NCBI GenBank assembly: GCA_964358485.1 | Contig: CAYHPY010000004.1 | Location: 41,684 to 105,683, forward strand | Reading direction: 5' to 3' | DNA length: 64,000 nucleotides | Source: CAYHPY01 sp964358485 | Lineage (GTDB): Bacteria > Elusimicrobiota > Elusimicrobia > UBA1565 > UBA9628 | Part shown: positions 8,944 to 17,259 of the stretch, piece by piece | Layout of the letters: each line of letters opens with the position of its first letter | How positions within the stretch are numbered: the stretch's first letter is position 1 | The notes under the pieces: model-generated | What the model was told of the DNA's origin: nothing | Databases searched by the model: none | What the model saw: the letters and a program-made list of their open reading frames with translations, nothing else | Position numbers and translations under genes: made by a program

Positions 8944-11649
8944 ATGCTTTCCGCTCCATTCCGGGCCGCGATTCTCCTGTTTTTCCTGTCGACCCCGCGG
9001 GTTTGGGGGGCCCCGAGCGCGCCCGTGCTTTCCACCGGAACGGCCGTGGGGACGACCTCGATCCTCTGGAACTGGACCGCCCCCTCGGACCTGGCGGCCG
9101 TCTGCCCGACGGGAACCCAGACCTACACCCTCTTCGACATGGCCACGGGCCTTCCGGTCACCTCCGTCCTGCATCCTTCCGTTTCCATCCAGGAGAACTT
9201 CGGAGGTCTCCCCAACACCCGCTACGTCCGCGGCGTGAGCGTGGCGTGCAGCTGCCTGGGCTGCGGCACCAGCCCCCTGTCCAACAGCTCGACCATCTAC
9301 TCTTTGGCCGCCGCGCCCGCCAATCCGGGCGCCTCCTCGGTCTCGACGGGCACCATCGTCCTCAACTGGAGCGCCAACTCCAATCCGTCCTACACCCGCT
9401 ACGAAATCACCCTCTCGACGATCAGCTACGCGCTCGGAGTCACCTCCCCGGTGGTTTACACCGACAACCTCACGCTGAGCACCAAGGCCTTCACGACGCT
9501 GAGCCCCGGGACCACCTACTTTTTCCGGATCCGCTCCTTCAACGGCAGCGCGGCCGACGCCTCCGGGGCGCAATTTTCCGCGCTGACGAGCACCGACATT
9601 CCGACTCTGCCCGACCGGGCGGTCGCGGCGGGCACGGCCCTCTCGACCGGCTCCCTGCGCTGGACCTGGAACCTGGTCCAAGGAGCCACGGGCTACCGCG
9701 TCTATTCCAATTCGGGCGAGTTCATGGCCGACGGCCCCATCGTGGCCGTCAGCTCAGGCGGGCTGGCCGCCAGCGCCGGCTACGGGATTCAGGTCGAAGC
9801 CTACAACCGTTCCGGGGCCGGGCCCCGGGGCACGGCGTTCGCCTTCACCAAACCCCGGACCCCGATCAATTTCTCGATCGTCTCCGCCGACACCAACACC
9901 ATCGGCATCTCCTGGGACGCCGACGGCAACGCCGCGGGGACCTTTTACGAAATCTACACCGCCCTCGATCCCGCGTTTCTCTCCCCGATCGCCACCAACA
10001 CCGTGACCCAGACCAGCGCCTCCCTGGGAGGGCTGTTCCCGGGAAGCACCTACTACGTGCGCCTGCGGGCGCTCAACGGCGGGCAGCTCGCCTCGGCCTT
10101 CACCGCCATCCGGTCCACGGTCACCCCCGTGACGGCCGGTCTCAGCCAATCGACGGCCCCGGCCTCGCCCTACGCCACCGTCGGCACCACCATCGGAATC
10201 TGGCATCTGGACGCCAGCTCCGGAACGGCGGCCGTCGACGCCGGATCCTTGAGCAACGCCGGGACCATGACCTGCCAGGGGCAGGGCTGCACCTCGACGC
10301 CGACCTTCACGACGGGCCTGACGGGAATGGGCAACGCCGCCTCATTCAGCGGAGTGCCCAACGCCATGGTCCGGATCGCCAGCCTCCCGGCCTATGACTT
10401 CACCGGGGCCATCACGGTCAGCGCCTGGGTCCGCCCCGCCACCGCGTCCCAACCCCTGGGCGCGGCGATCGTCGCAAAAGGCACCGGGACCTACGAATCG
10501 TTCGCCCTGGACATCTCCTCGAGCTCCTCGGGCTCGCGCCATTTCCGCTTTTTGGTGACCGGACCCGGGGGAGCGGGCCCCGTCACCTATGTCGCCGTCG
10601 CGACCTCCGCGATCCGGGCCGGTCAATGGGACCATGTGATCGGCGTTTACACCCCGGCGGGGACCCCGAGCGTCAAAATTTTCGTCAACGGGTCCCTTTC
10701 GAACACGAACGCGACGGGGGTGGCCGCGTCGAGGGTCGTCTCCCGGGCCCCGATCACGATCGGCAGCCGGCAGTCCGCGGCATCCTCCTACGACCTCTCG
10801 TTGACGGGCGCCGCCGACGAGATCCGGATCCTGGACCGGGCCTTGACCGATTCCGAGGCGGCCATCGAATACCGGTCCGGCTTTCCGGGGGCGGTCGCCC
10901 CACCCTCGGCCAACGGCCGGCTGGTCCTGTCCATCCCGCCCAACGCCTTCAACGGGACGGCGGTGGTCTTCTTTTCCGCCGACCCCCTGCGCGAACCGGT
11001 CCGGTCCGCCGACAATTTCGTCTCCCAGGGCCTGGCCATCCTGCCCACGACCCAGACCTTGATTCCCAACTCCCTGATCGAAATCGTCCCCACGATCAAC
11101 GGAACTCCCTACGCGGGGGACCTAGGATCGACGGCCACCCTCACGGTCCCCTACACCGACGCGGACAACGACGGCACGGTCGACGGCACCTCCCCGCCGA
11201 TCTCCGCCTCATCGCTGAAGCTTTACCGCCTGGAGACCACGGTCCTGCGCTGGGTGGAACTGGCGACGACGGTGGACACCGCCAACAAATTGGTCACCGG
11301 CCAAACCACCCATTTCTCCGTCTTCGGCCTTTTCGGAGCCAGCTCTTTCGCCACCGCCCTCTCCCAGGCCCGGGTCTATCCCTTGCCCTGGAAACCGGGC
11401 TCGGGCACGCGTTTTGACGCGGCCGGACTGATTTTCGACGGCCTGGGGACCAGCGGGTCCATCCGGATCTACAACCTGGCGGGCGCCGAGGTGGCCCATT
11501 TCTTCTTCGGGGTCGCGGACCAGGGGCGCAAAACCTGGGACGGCCGCAATCGGGATGGAATTCCCGCCGCCAGCGGGCTCTATTTCGCGGTGGTCCGCGG
11601 GAGCTCCGGAAACGACACCGCGCTTTTGAAATTCATTCTGGAACGATGA
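8944..11649 (+). CDS. Secreted multidomain surface protein: FN3 repeats, LamG-like domain, FlgD-Ig-like C-terminus
   Basis: This 901-aa protein has a signal peptide (MLSAPFRAAILLFFLSTPRVWG). About four fibronectin type III-like repeats cover residues 25-395. A LamG/concanavalin-like domain follows (around 410-640; IGIWHLDASSGT, ITVSAWVRPAT, WDHVIGVYTPAG, ADEIRILDRAL). A beta-rich ZU5-like segment spans about 655-800, with TVPYTDADNDGTVDGT and THFSVFGLFG. The C-terminal domain of about 95 residues (ARVYPLPWKPGSG, KTWDGRNRDGIPAASGLYFAVV, LLKFILER) resembles FlgD-Ig/type IX sorting domains. It is probably exported to the cell surface and may bind glycans. The next gene, a PorV-like protein, overlaps by 4 nt, as in the second cassette at 24312-31186. 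Confidence 0.8.
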   Translation: MLSAPFRAAILLFFLSTPRVWGAPSAPVLSTGTAVGTTSILWNWTAPSDLAAVCPTGTQTYTLFDMATGLPVTSVLHPSVSIQENFGGLPNTRYVRGVSVACSCLGCGTSPLSNSSTIYSLAAAPANPGASSVSTGTIVLNWSANSNPSYTRYEITLSTISYALGVTSPVVYTDNLTLSTKAFTTLSPGTTYFFRIRSFNGSAADASGAQFSALTSTDIPTLPDRAVAAGTALSTGSLRWTWNLVQGATGYRVYSNSGEFMADGPIVAVSSGGLAASAGYGIQVEAYNRSGAGPRGTAFAFTKPRTPINFSIVSADTNTIGISWDADGNAAGTFYEIYTALDPAFLSPIATNTVTQTSASLGGLFPGSTYYVRLRALNGGQLASAFTAIRSTVTPVTAGLSQSTAPASPYATVGTTIGIWHLDASSGTAAVDAGSLSNAGTMTCQGQGCTSTPTFTTGLTGMGNAASFSGVPNAMVRIASLPAYDFTGAITVSAWVRPATASQPLGAAIVAKGTGTYESFALDISSSSSGSRHFRFLVTGPGGAGPVTYVAVATSAIRAGQWDHVIGVYTPAGTPSVKIFVNGSLSNTNATGVAASRVVSRAPITIGSRQSAASSYDLSLTGAADEIRILDRALTDSEAAIEYRSGFPGAVAPPSANGRLVLSIPPNAFNGTAVVFFSADPLREPVRSADNFVSQGLAILPTTQTLIPNSLIEIVPTINGTPYAGDLGSTATLTVPYTDADNDGTVDGTSPPISASSLKLYRLETTVLRWVELATTVDTANKLVTGQTTHFSVFGLFGASSFATALSQARVYPLPWKPGSGTRFDAAGLIFDGLGTSGSIRIYNLAGAEVAHFFFGVADQGRKTWDGRNRDGIPAASGLYFAVVRGSSGNDTALLKFILER

Positions 11650-12653
11650 GACCCGAACGATCGCCGCGCCCGCGCCGGAAAACGGCCTTGCTGGCCGCGC
11701 TGCTGCTTTGGGGGCCGGGCCCGGCGGGAGCCGCCTATAAAAAAACGGACTCCGGGACCACGGTCGGGCAGTTTTTGAAGCTCGGGGCCGACGCCCGGGC
11801 CGCCGGCATGGGCCAGGCCGCCCGGGCCTTGGCCGAGGACGCCACCGCGGTCTACTGGAATCCCGCCGGGCTGGCGGGGCTCCAACGGAGGCACGCCACC
11901 GTGACCCACGCCGTCTACCTCCAGGATGTGTTTTACGACTTCATGGCCTACGCCCAGCCCGTCGAGTCGGTCCTCGGACGGGGGGTGCGCGAGCGGGAAC
12001 TGCGGACCAGCCCGCTGGGCTCGATCGGGGTCGGCGTGATGTATCTCAACTCGGGACGGTTCGGAGAGCTCGACAACACCGGCGCACAGACCGGAGCGAC
12101 CTTCATTCCCCAGGACCTGGCCGTGATGGCCGCGTGGGGGGGGAGCGTGACCCGGAATCTGGACCTCGGCCTCGGGGTCAAATACATCGCCTCCCGCATC
12201 CACGCGGCGGCCGCGACCGGAGCGCTCGACGCGGGAGGACGCTGGCGCTGGAAGCTGCTGGGGCGCCCGGCGGTCTTCTCCTTCAGCGTCCACCATGTCG
12301 GCGGCAATCTCCGCTACAACAATTCCGAGGAGACGCTCCCGACCACCGTCAGCGGGGGCGGAGCGTTGAAACTGACGCGGGATTGGTCGTTGGCGGCCGA
12401 ATTGTTGGCCCCGCGCGACGGACGGATCTACGGGGTGGTCGGCACCGAATTCCGCTGGCGCTTCGACGGGGATTCGGCGGCGACCCTGCGGGCCGGCTAC
12501 AACGGCCTTGCCAGCTCCCGGGAACTGGGGGGATTTACCGCCCTGACCGCCGGGGGAGGCTACCAGGCCAAGCGCTATGGGGTGGACTACGCCTGGACTC
12601 CGTTCGGGCGGCTGGGAGACATTCACCGCTTCACCCTCTCCTTCAGTTTTTAA
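11646..12653 (+). CDS. PorV/UPF0164-type outer-membrane beta-barrel protein
   Basis: This 335-aa protein has a basic N-region and hydrophobic signal segment (KTALLAALLLWGPGPAGA). The family signature follows: TVGQFLKLGADARAAGMGQAA, then AVYWNPAGLAGL. The rest alternates polar and hydrophobic residues and ends in an aromatic terminal strand (HRFTLSFSF), as in outer-membrane barrels. PorV is the outer-membrane shuttle protein of type IX secretion in Bacteroidota; that homology is family-level knowledge. The ATGA overlap with the upstream cargo-like gene suggests the two products work together. The role in export here is inference. Confidence 0.78.
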   Translation: MRPERSPRPRRKTALLAALLLWGPGPAGAAYKKTDSGTTVGQFLKLGADARAAGMGQAARALAEDATAVYWNPAGLAGLQRRHATVTHAVYLQDVFYDFMAYAQPVESVLGRGVRERELRTSPLGSIGVGVMYLNSGRFGELDNTGAQTGATFIPQDLAVMAAWGGSVTRNLDLGLGVKYIASRIHAAAATGALDAGGRWRWKLLGRPAVFSFSVHHVGGNLRYNNSEETLPTTVSGGGALKLTRDWSLAAELLAPRDGRIYGVVGTEFRWRFDGDSAATLRAGYNGLASSRELGGFTALTAGGGYQAKRYGVDYAWTPFGRLGDIHRFTLSFSF

Positions 12654-12670
12654 TACACGGGCCAATAAGC

Positions 12671-12676
12671 TAAAAT
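12671..12676 (+). promoter_or_regulatory. -10 element upstream of the epimerase gene
   Basis: TAAAAT lies 11 nt before ATG 12688 in an AT-rich 34-nt gap. The -35 position (TTTTAA, 12648-12653) is poor. No Shine-Dalgarno sequence is visible before the ATG, so the leader would be at most a few nucleotides. Confidence 0.35.
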
Positions 12677-12687
12677 CGCCCCTGCAC

Positions 12688-13665
12688 ATGGGCAAAAGGG
12701 TCCTGGTCACCGGCTGTTCCGGCTACATCGGAGAGCTTTTGGTTCGCCATCTCCTGGCCCATCCGCTCGTCCAGAAGACCGTGGCCGTGGACGTCAAACC
12801 GTCCCCTCTGCCCCAAGGGCCCAAATTCAAGCATTACCCGGCCGACATCCGGGACGAATTCCTCCTGCGCAGCCTCCTTGAGGAAGAGCGGATCGACACG
12901 ATTTTCCACCTGGCCTTTCTTTCCGAGGAATCCAGGACCGCCCTGGCCCGCGCCGTGAACGTGGACGGCTCCCTGACGGTCTTGGACGCCGCGCACAAAA
13001 GCTCGACGGTCTCCAAATTGATCGTGACCAGCTCCTCTTTGGCCTACGGAGCCCGGGCCGACAATCCCCGCCCGCTGAGGGAGGAAAACCCCCTGCGCGC
13101 CACGAACTTCCCCTACGCCGTCCACAAGCGGCTGGTCGAGGAGGAGATCGGCAAGATCCTCCCGCAGTTGCGCCGCAACCTCCAGGTGTCCATCCTCAGG
13201 CTCTGCACCGTGGTCGGCCCCCATGAACGCCGGGAAGGGACCATCCGGTTCTTCTGCCGGTCCCCTCTCGGCGTGACCGCGCTTCTGCGGCCGGGAGGGC
13301 TTCAGTTTTTGGCCGAGGACGATCTGCTCAAGGTCCTGACCCGGGCCATGGAAACTCCGGAATTCCGCGGGACCTACAACGTCGCCCCGGACGATTTCAC
13401 CACGGTCGCCGCCTTGTGCCGGAGCCTGGGAAAAACACGCCTGGCCCTGCCCTACCCGTTGGTCTGGGCCTTGTTTTACCTGCGCAAGAGGATGGACCCC
13501 CGGTCCCCGATCAACGAGGATCTGGCCCGGTTCATCGCCCACCCGATCATCCTCTCCAACGAGAAAATCAAGAAGGCCCTCGGGATCACCTTCCAAAAAA
13601 CCTCGGAGCAGGCCTTTCTGGAGTGCGCCCGGGCCCTGTCCAACGGCGCGGAGGCGGCCCCGTGA
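12688..13665 (+). CDS. NAD-dependent epimerase/dehydratase (extended SDR)
   Basis: This 325-aa extended short-chain dehydrogenase/reductase has an N-terminal nucleotide-binding motif VLVTGCSGYIGELL (GxxGxxG), acidic VDVKPS after beta-2, TSSSLAYGA, and the catalytic YxxxK (YAVHKR). It probably epimerises, dehydrates or reduces a nucleotide sugar or related substrate, which cannot be specified. The start was chosen at ATG 12688 because the Rossmann motif begins five residues later and an upstream in-frame ATG lies inside the preceding gene. Its stop overlaps the aquaporin start (GTGA), beginning a four-gene run that ends with folE. Confidence 0.85.
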   Translation: MGKRVLVTGCSGYIGELLVRHLLAHPLVQKTVAVDVKPSPLPQGPKFKHYPADIRDEFLLRSLLEEERIDTIFHLAFLSEESRTALARAVNVDGSLTVLDAAHKSSTVSKLIVTSSSLAYGARADNPRPLREENPLRATNFPYAVHKRLVEEEIGKILPQLRRNLQVSILRLCTVVGPHERREGTIRFFCRSPLGVTALLRPGGLQFLAEDDLLKVLTRAMETPEFRGTYNVAPDDFTTVAALCRSLGKTRLALPYPLVWALFYLRKRMDPRSPINEDLARFIAHPIILSNEKIKKALGITFQKTSEQAFLECARALSNGAEAAP

Positions 13666-14354
13666 CCGGGAATCTCAAATGCTTCCTCGGAGAATTCCTG
13701 GGAACTTTCGCCCTGGTCCTGTTCGGGGCGGGCGCGACGTGCATGGACGCGCTCACGGGGGGAAACGTGGGCCTCGTGGGAACGGCGCTCGCCGCGGGGC
13801 TGACTCTGACGGTGGCGACCTGGACCTACGGCCCCGCCTCCGGGGGCCATTTCAACCCGGTCCTCACCCTGGCGCTTTTGGCCAATCAAAGGATCGAACC
13901 CACCAAGGCGGTCCTCTACGCGGCCTCACAACTCCTGGGCGCCGCCTGCGGCGGACTCCTGCTGGGGGCCGTCCTCCACGGCCGGCCCGAGCTGGCCTCC
14001 GCGCCGACCTTTCTCGGGGCGTTCGAACCCTCCGCCGTCGGGTTTAAGGCCGCCACCCTTCTGGAAGCTCTGGGAGCCTTCCTCCTGGTTTCCGTTTACT
14101 ACGCGACCGCCATCGACCCCCGGGGAAACCCGGCCCACGCCGCCCCCGCGGTCGGACTGACCCTCGTTTTGAGCGTTCTCGCCATGGGCCCCGTCACCGG
14201 GGCCGCCCTCAATCCCGCGCGGGCCTTCGGGCCCGCCGTCGCCTCGGGACATTGGACCGACTGGTATGTTTACTGGATCGGCCCGGTCGCCGGGGCCTTG
14301 GCGGCGGCGTTCATCCAGGAGAAGATTTTCCTCTCCAAAAATCGCCCCTCGTGA
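13662..14354 (+). CDS. MIP-family channel (aquaporin/aquaglyceroporin)
   Basis: This 230-aa membrane channel has six hydrophobic segments and the two half-helix signatures of the family: GGHFNPV in the first repeat and GAALNPARAFGP in the second. It would conduct water or small neutral solutes across the inner membrane. It starts with GTG 13662, overlapping the epimerase stop. By hand alignment, the pore position that is histidine in AqpZ (five residues before PVT) appears to be valine. That may mean a wider pore than a strict water channel, but the count was by eye. The gene lies 7 nt before pepA. Confidence 0.88.
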   Translation: MTGNLKCFLGEFLGTFALVLFGAGATCMDALTGGNVGLVGTALAAGLTLTVATWTYGPASGGHFNPVLTLALLANQRIEPTKAVLYAASQLLGAACGGLLLGAVLHGRPELASAPTFLGAFEPSAVGFKAATLLEALGAFLLVSVYYATAIDPRGNPAHAAPAVGLTLVLSVLAMGPVTGAALNPARAFGPAVASGHWTDWYVYWIGPVAGALAAAFIQEKIFLSKNRPS

Positions 14355-14361
14355 GGAACCC

Positions 14362-15810
14362 ATGATCCCCGTCTCCAGCCTGAGCCTGGCCGCAACCGAC
14401 GAACGCGACGCGCCGCTTTGCCTGTTCTCCCACCCGGGGGGCGTCCTGGCGGGCGCCGGGGCCCTGCCGCCCGCCCTGCGCAAGGACCTGTCCGCGCAAG
14501 CCGCGGCGGAAGGCTTCACCGGAGAGCTCGGGGAATGCGTCGGCCTGCGGGCCGACCGGGGCGGGCGTTCCCGCCGCTTTCTTATCGCCGGAGCCGGCCG
14601 CCGCGAGGACGCCAGCCCGGAAACTTGGCGCCGCGCCGCGGGGGTCCTCTACCAGCACGCCCGCGGGCGCTTCGAGGAGATTTCCGTCCTCCCCGGGCCC
14701 GACGCGCGCGCGACCGCCGAGGGCCTGATGCTGGGCTCCTACCGCTTCTCCGAATACAAGAAGGCCGACCCCTCGCGCCTGGCGCGGGCCGGGCTGGTGT
14801 TTGCCGGAGCCGCCGCCCGCCGGGGGATCGAAAAGGCCTGCGCGGAAGCCGCGATCATCGCCGACGCCGTGGCCATGGTCCGGGACCTCGTGGACCGGGC
14901 TCCCTCCGACAAGACTCCGGAAAGCATCGCCGCCCTGGCCCAAAACCTGGCGGGGGCGCAGACCAAGGTGACGGTCATCTCCAAGGCCGAGGCGGAAAAA
15001 TTGGGGATGGGGGCCTTCCTCGGCGTGGCCCGCGGGGGCGGGGCCGATCCGGTCTTCCTGCACCTGACCTATAAGCCCAAGGGAGCGCGCCGTAAAATCG
15101 GCTTGGTCGGCAAGGGAATCACCTTCGACTCGGGCGGCCTGAGCCTCAAGCCCGCCGCCTCGATGGAAACCATGAAAATGGACATGGCGGGTGCCGCGGC
15201 CGTGCTCGGCGTTTTCAAGGCCCTCCCGCAATTCAAGATCCGGGCCGAAGTCCACGGGTTCTGCCCCTTCACCTACAACCTTCCGGGCCCCGACGCGGTG
15301 CGGCCCGGGGACGTGCTCAAGGCGATGAACGGAAAAACCATCGAGGTTCTCAACACCGACGCCGAGGGCCGATTGGTCCTGGCCGACGCCCTGGTCTACG
15401 CCTGCCGCCAGAAATTCGACGCGATCGTCGATCTGGCCACTTTGACCGGGGCCGCCGTGGTCGCCTTGGGCAGCAAGGTGACCGGCGCGATGACCAATAA
15501 CCGGGCCCTCTTGGCCCAACTCTTCTCGGCCTCCAAGCGGGCCGGGGAAACCCTCTGGGAGCTCCCCCTGCCCCGGGAATACCGGGAAATGATCAAGAGC
15601 TCCTTCGCCGACCTCAAGAACATCGGCAAGCCGGGGGAGGCGGGGACGATCATCGGGGGCCTCTTCCTGCAGGAATTCGTGGACGACACCCCATGGGTCC
15701 ACCTCGACATCGCCGGCACCGCCTGGACCGACTCGGACACCCCGACCTGCCCGAAGGGGGGAACCGGAGCCCTGGTGCGGACCTTGGTCGAATACCTGAA
15801 GGCCCTATGA
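14362..15810 (+). CDS. pepA: Leucyl aminopeptidase (M17)
   Basis: This 482-aa M17 metallo-aminopeptidase has the catalytic domain motifs GKGITFDSGGLSLKP, METMKMDMAGAAAVLG and the family signature NTDAEGRLVLADAL, which supply the two-metal site. The N-terminal 160 residues form the less conserved macrodomain-like part. It removes N-terminal residues from cytoplasmic peptides, which could process peptides taken up by the importer at 302-5779 (inference). ATG 14362 follows GTGAGGAACCC; its stop overlaps the folE start (ATGA). Confidence 0.93.
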   Translation: MIPVSSLSLAATDERDAPLCLFSHPGGVLAGAGALPPALRKDLSAQAAAEGFTGELGECVGLRADRGGRSRRFLIAGAGRREDASPETWRRAAGVLYQHARGRFEEISVLPGPDARATAEGLMLGSYRFSEYKKADPSRLARAGLVFAGAAARRGIEKACAEAAIIADAVAMVRDLVDRAPSDKTPESIAALAQNLAGAQTKVTVISKAEAEKLGMGAFLGVARGGGADPVFLHLTYKPKGARRKIGLVGKGITFDSGGLSLKPAASMETMKMDMAGAAAVLGVFKALPQFKIRAEVHGFCPFTYNLPGPDAVRPGDVLKAMNGKTIEVLNTDAEGRLVLADALVYACRQKFDAIVDLATLTGAAVVALGSKVTGAMTNNRALLAQLFSASKRAGETLWELPLPREYREMIKSSFADLKNIGKPGEAGTIIGGLFLQEFVDDTPWVHLDIAGTAWTDSDTPTCPKGGTGALVRTLVEYLKAL

Positions 15811-16385
15811 AGAAACCGGGTCGGACGGCCCCGGACGACGAGCTCGCGGGCAATGTCCGCGCCCTGATCCTCGGCATCGGCGAAAATCCCGAGAGGGAGG
15901 GCCTGCTCAAGACCCCGCACCGCGTGGCCAAGTCCCTCAAGGAGCTGACCAGCGGCTACGCCGCGGACGTGGACGCCATGATCAACGGCGCCCTGTTCAA
16001 GGAAACCTACAACGAGATGGTGCTCGTGCGGGACATCACCTTCTATTCCCTCTGCGAGCACCACCTGCTTCCCTTTTTCGGGAAGGCGCACGTGGCGTAC
16101 ATCCCGGAGGGCAGGATCGTCGGCCTTTCAAAAATCCCGAAACTGGTCGAGATCTTTTCCCGCCGCCTGCAGGTCCAGGAGCGCCTCACCAGCCAGATCG
16201 CCGAAACCCTGGAGCGCAAACTCGCGCCCCGGGGGGTGGGGGTGGTCCTGGAGGCCAGGCACCTCTGCATGGAGATGCGCGGGGCCGAAAGCCTTCACTC
16301 GCCGACGGTGACCAGCGCCATGATCGGCTGTTTCCAAAAGGACCCGCGGACGCGGAAGGAATTCCTCAGCCTCATCAACCGGTAG
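15807..16385 (+). CDS. folE: GTP cyclohydrolase I
   Basis: This 192-aa enzyme converts GTP to 7,8-dihydroneopterin triphosphate, the first step of tetrahydrofolate (or queuosine-related) pterin synthesis. Signatures are TPHRVAKSL, FYSLCEHHLLPFFGKAHVAYIP (zinc-binding Cys and the CEHH motif), GLSKIPKLVEIFSRRLQVQE, and the second zinc Cys in ARHLCMEMRG. Length and motif spacing are normal for the family. It overlaps the pepA stop by 4 nt and is the last gene before a palindrome that probably terminates transcription. Confidence 0.95.
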   Translation: MKKPGRTAPDDELAGNVRALILGIGENPEREGLLKTPHRVAKSLKELTSGYAADVDAMINGALFKETYNEMVLVRDITFYSLCEHHLLPFFGKAHVAYIPEGRIVGLSKIPKLVEIFSRRLQVQERLTSQIAETLERKLAPRGVGVVLEARHLCMEMRGAESLHSPTVTSAMIGCFQKDPRTRKEFLSLINR

Positions 16386-16400
16386 CCGAATTTGGCGTGG

Positions 16401-16440
16401 ACGACATTATCACCTCCGCGGCGGAGGTGATTTTGTCGTT
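16401..16440 (+). terminator. Palindrome copy 1, probable terminator after folE
   Basis: The stem TCACCTCCG (16410-16418), loop CGG and CGGAGGTGA (16422-16430) is followed by TTTTGTCGTT. The outer part (ACGACATTA/TTTTGTCGT) also pairs with two mismatches. The same element recurs at 16804-16846. It begins 15 nt after the folE stop. Confidence 0.6.
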
Positions 16441-16469
16441 GAGAACAAAACCAGGGGAGAGCCGGGGTC

Positions 16470-16560
16470 GTTGGGGGGAAAAGAAAGCCCCCCACGGCCC
16501 ATCGTCCCCCCGCGGGGGGGCTCCGGTGGCGCTCGACCTAACGGCAGGTCGAGCGCTGAA
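16470..16560 (+). repeat. Cluster of GC-rich inverted repeats
   Basis: Several palindromes follow one another: a G6/C6 pair around GAAAAGAAAG, then a C6-GCG-G7 palindrome, then an 11-bp perfect stem GCGCTCGACCT (16529-16539), a 6-nt loop and AGGTCGAGCGC (16546-16556), followed by TGAAAAAAA. This does not look like coding sequence. Confidence 0.55.
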
Positions 16561-16789
16561 AAAAACACCCGCGAATTTTAACCGAGATTTTCAGGTTTGG
16601 CATTACGCCGTGAGTCATTCACAGCTTCTCCTGCGGAGCGTGAAGGGGAATAAACACAAGACTCGCATCGACGTGCTGTTCAAAGGCGTCGACCTGGTCC
16701 ATATTCCCACGAACTTTTCCGGGCAAGTTTCTCTCGTTCGCTTTGGCTTGGAATGCTCCACCCGCGCATTCGTTCGGGATTTGAACTGA
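16526..16789 (+). CDS. Small hypothetical protein in palindrome-bounded islet (start uncertain)
   Basis: The open frame contains a compositionally plausible protein from about FNRDFQVWHYAVSHSQLLLR through KTRIDVLFKGVDLVHIPTNF to RAFVRDLN. Its aromatic and basic make-up differs from shadow frames here, and the DNA (16570-16800) is clearly less GC-rich than the neighbours. In-frame starts are GTG 16526 (used here, inside an inverted repeat), CTG 16556, or GTG 16397, which would read through a terminator-like palindrome. I believe the segment is a real small protein or a remnant of one, but I cannot name a family. No Shine-Dalgarno sequence decides the start. Confidence 0.35.
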   Translation: MALDLTAGRALKKTPANFNRDFQVWHYAVSHSQLLLRSVKGNKHKTRIDVLFKGVDLVHIPTNFSGQVSLVRFGLECSTRAFVRDLN

Positions 16790-16803
16790 GTAGGCAATGT
16801 CTC

Positions 16804-16846
16804 CAACGACAAAATCACCTCCGCCGCGGAGGTGATTTTGTCGTTG
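16804..16846. terminator. Palindrome copy 2, probable bidirectional terminator
   Basis: This is a perfect 20-bp inverted repeat: CAACGACAAAATCACCTCCG (16804-16823), CCG loop, reverse complement 16827-16846. It reads AAAA-stem-TTTT on both strands. It lies 21 nt beyond the stop of the minus-strand CDGSH gene and 14 nt after the small plus-strand ORF, so it can serve both. The first copy is at 16401-16440. Confidence 0.65.
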
Positions 16847-16867
16847 AGGACAATACGCGTCGGCCCG

Positions 16868-17110
16868 TCAAAGCGTCCGGTGGGTGCCGTCGCAGTACGG
16901 CTTCTTGCCCGACCGCCGGCAGCCGCACCAGGCCACCTTCTGGGCTTCCTTGAATTCCACGGGGACCGGGACGATCCCGGTGTTCATGCGCGCGTGGGAA
17001 CCGTCGCAGTAGGGCTGCTTCTGGGAATGGCCGCAGGCGCACCAGGCCTTTTTCCCGGCGGGCTCCTCCCGGACGTAGGGGGCCTTCTGATCCATCTTCG
17101 GTTCGCTCAT
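16868..17110 (-). CDS. Dual CDGSH-type iron-sulfur protein
   Basis: This 80-aa protein has two CDGSH zinc-finger-like [2Fe-2S] motifs: CACGHSQKQPYCDGSH (residues 24-39) and CGCRRSGKKPYCDGTH (62-77). Each provides the C-x-C...C-x3-H ligand set of the mitoNEET/CISD family. It probably handles redox or Fe-S transfer in the cytoplasm. GGGAG (17116-17120 on the minus strand) sits 5 nt before the ATG. It is transcribed divergently from tRNA-Gly and ends at the shared palindrome at 16804-16846. The few isolated minus-strand genes in this window each have their own promoter, and this one fits that pattern. Confidence 0.92.
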   Translation of the reverse strand: MSEPKMDQKAPYVREEPAGKKAWCACGHSQKQPYCDGSHARMNTGIVPVPVEFKEAQKVAWCGCRRSGKKPYCDGTHRTL

Positions 17111-17138
17111 CTTTTCTCCCGGGGACGCGGCTCCGAAC

Positions 17139-17167
17139 TTGAGCCTCCGCCGGGGTTATTATACAAT
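17139..17167 (+). promoter_or_regulatory. tRNA-Gly promoter
   Basis: TTGAGC (17139-17144), a 17-nt spacer and TACAAT (17162-17167) are placed 9 nt before the mature tRNA 5' end at 17177. The AT-rich core is shared with a minus-strand -10. Confidence 0.65.
17158..17163 (-). promoter_or_regulatory. Divergent -10 element for the CDGSH gene
   Basis: The minus strand reads TATAAT here, overlapping the plus-strand tRNA -10. Initiation about 7 nt downstream would give the CDGSH mRNA a leader of roughly 40 nt containing its GGGAG site. No good -35 is seen. Confidence 0.4.
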
Positions 17168-17176
17168 AGACCCGAC

Positions 17177-17247
17177 GCGGGCGTAGTTCAATGGTAGAAT
17201 GGGAGCTTCCCAAGCTCTAGACGTGGGTTCGATTCCCATCGCCCGCT
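17177..17247 (+). tRNA. tRNA-Gly (anticodon CCC)
   Basis: A 7-bp acceptor stem GCGGGCG/CGCCCGC (17177-17183 with 17240-17246) is closed by discriminator T17247. The anticodon stem GGAGC/GCTCT holds the loop TTCCCAA with anticodon CCC (17209-17211), and a T-arm GTGGG-TTCGATT-CCCAT follows. No CCA is encoded. The transcript runs directly into the next gene, with no T-run in between. Confidence 0.95.
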
Positions 17248-17259
17248 CTCGATTTCCCG

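Noticed and set aside
14311..15702. 463-aa minus-strand frame opposite pepA
   Set aside because: It is the antisense shadow of a strongly conserved M17 enzyme and has no recognisable motifs.
16397..16525. N-terminal part of the islet ORF from GTG 16397
   Set aside because: It would translate through a terminator-like palindrome and stacked GC hairpins, and the peptide there is low complexity.
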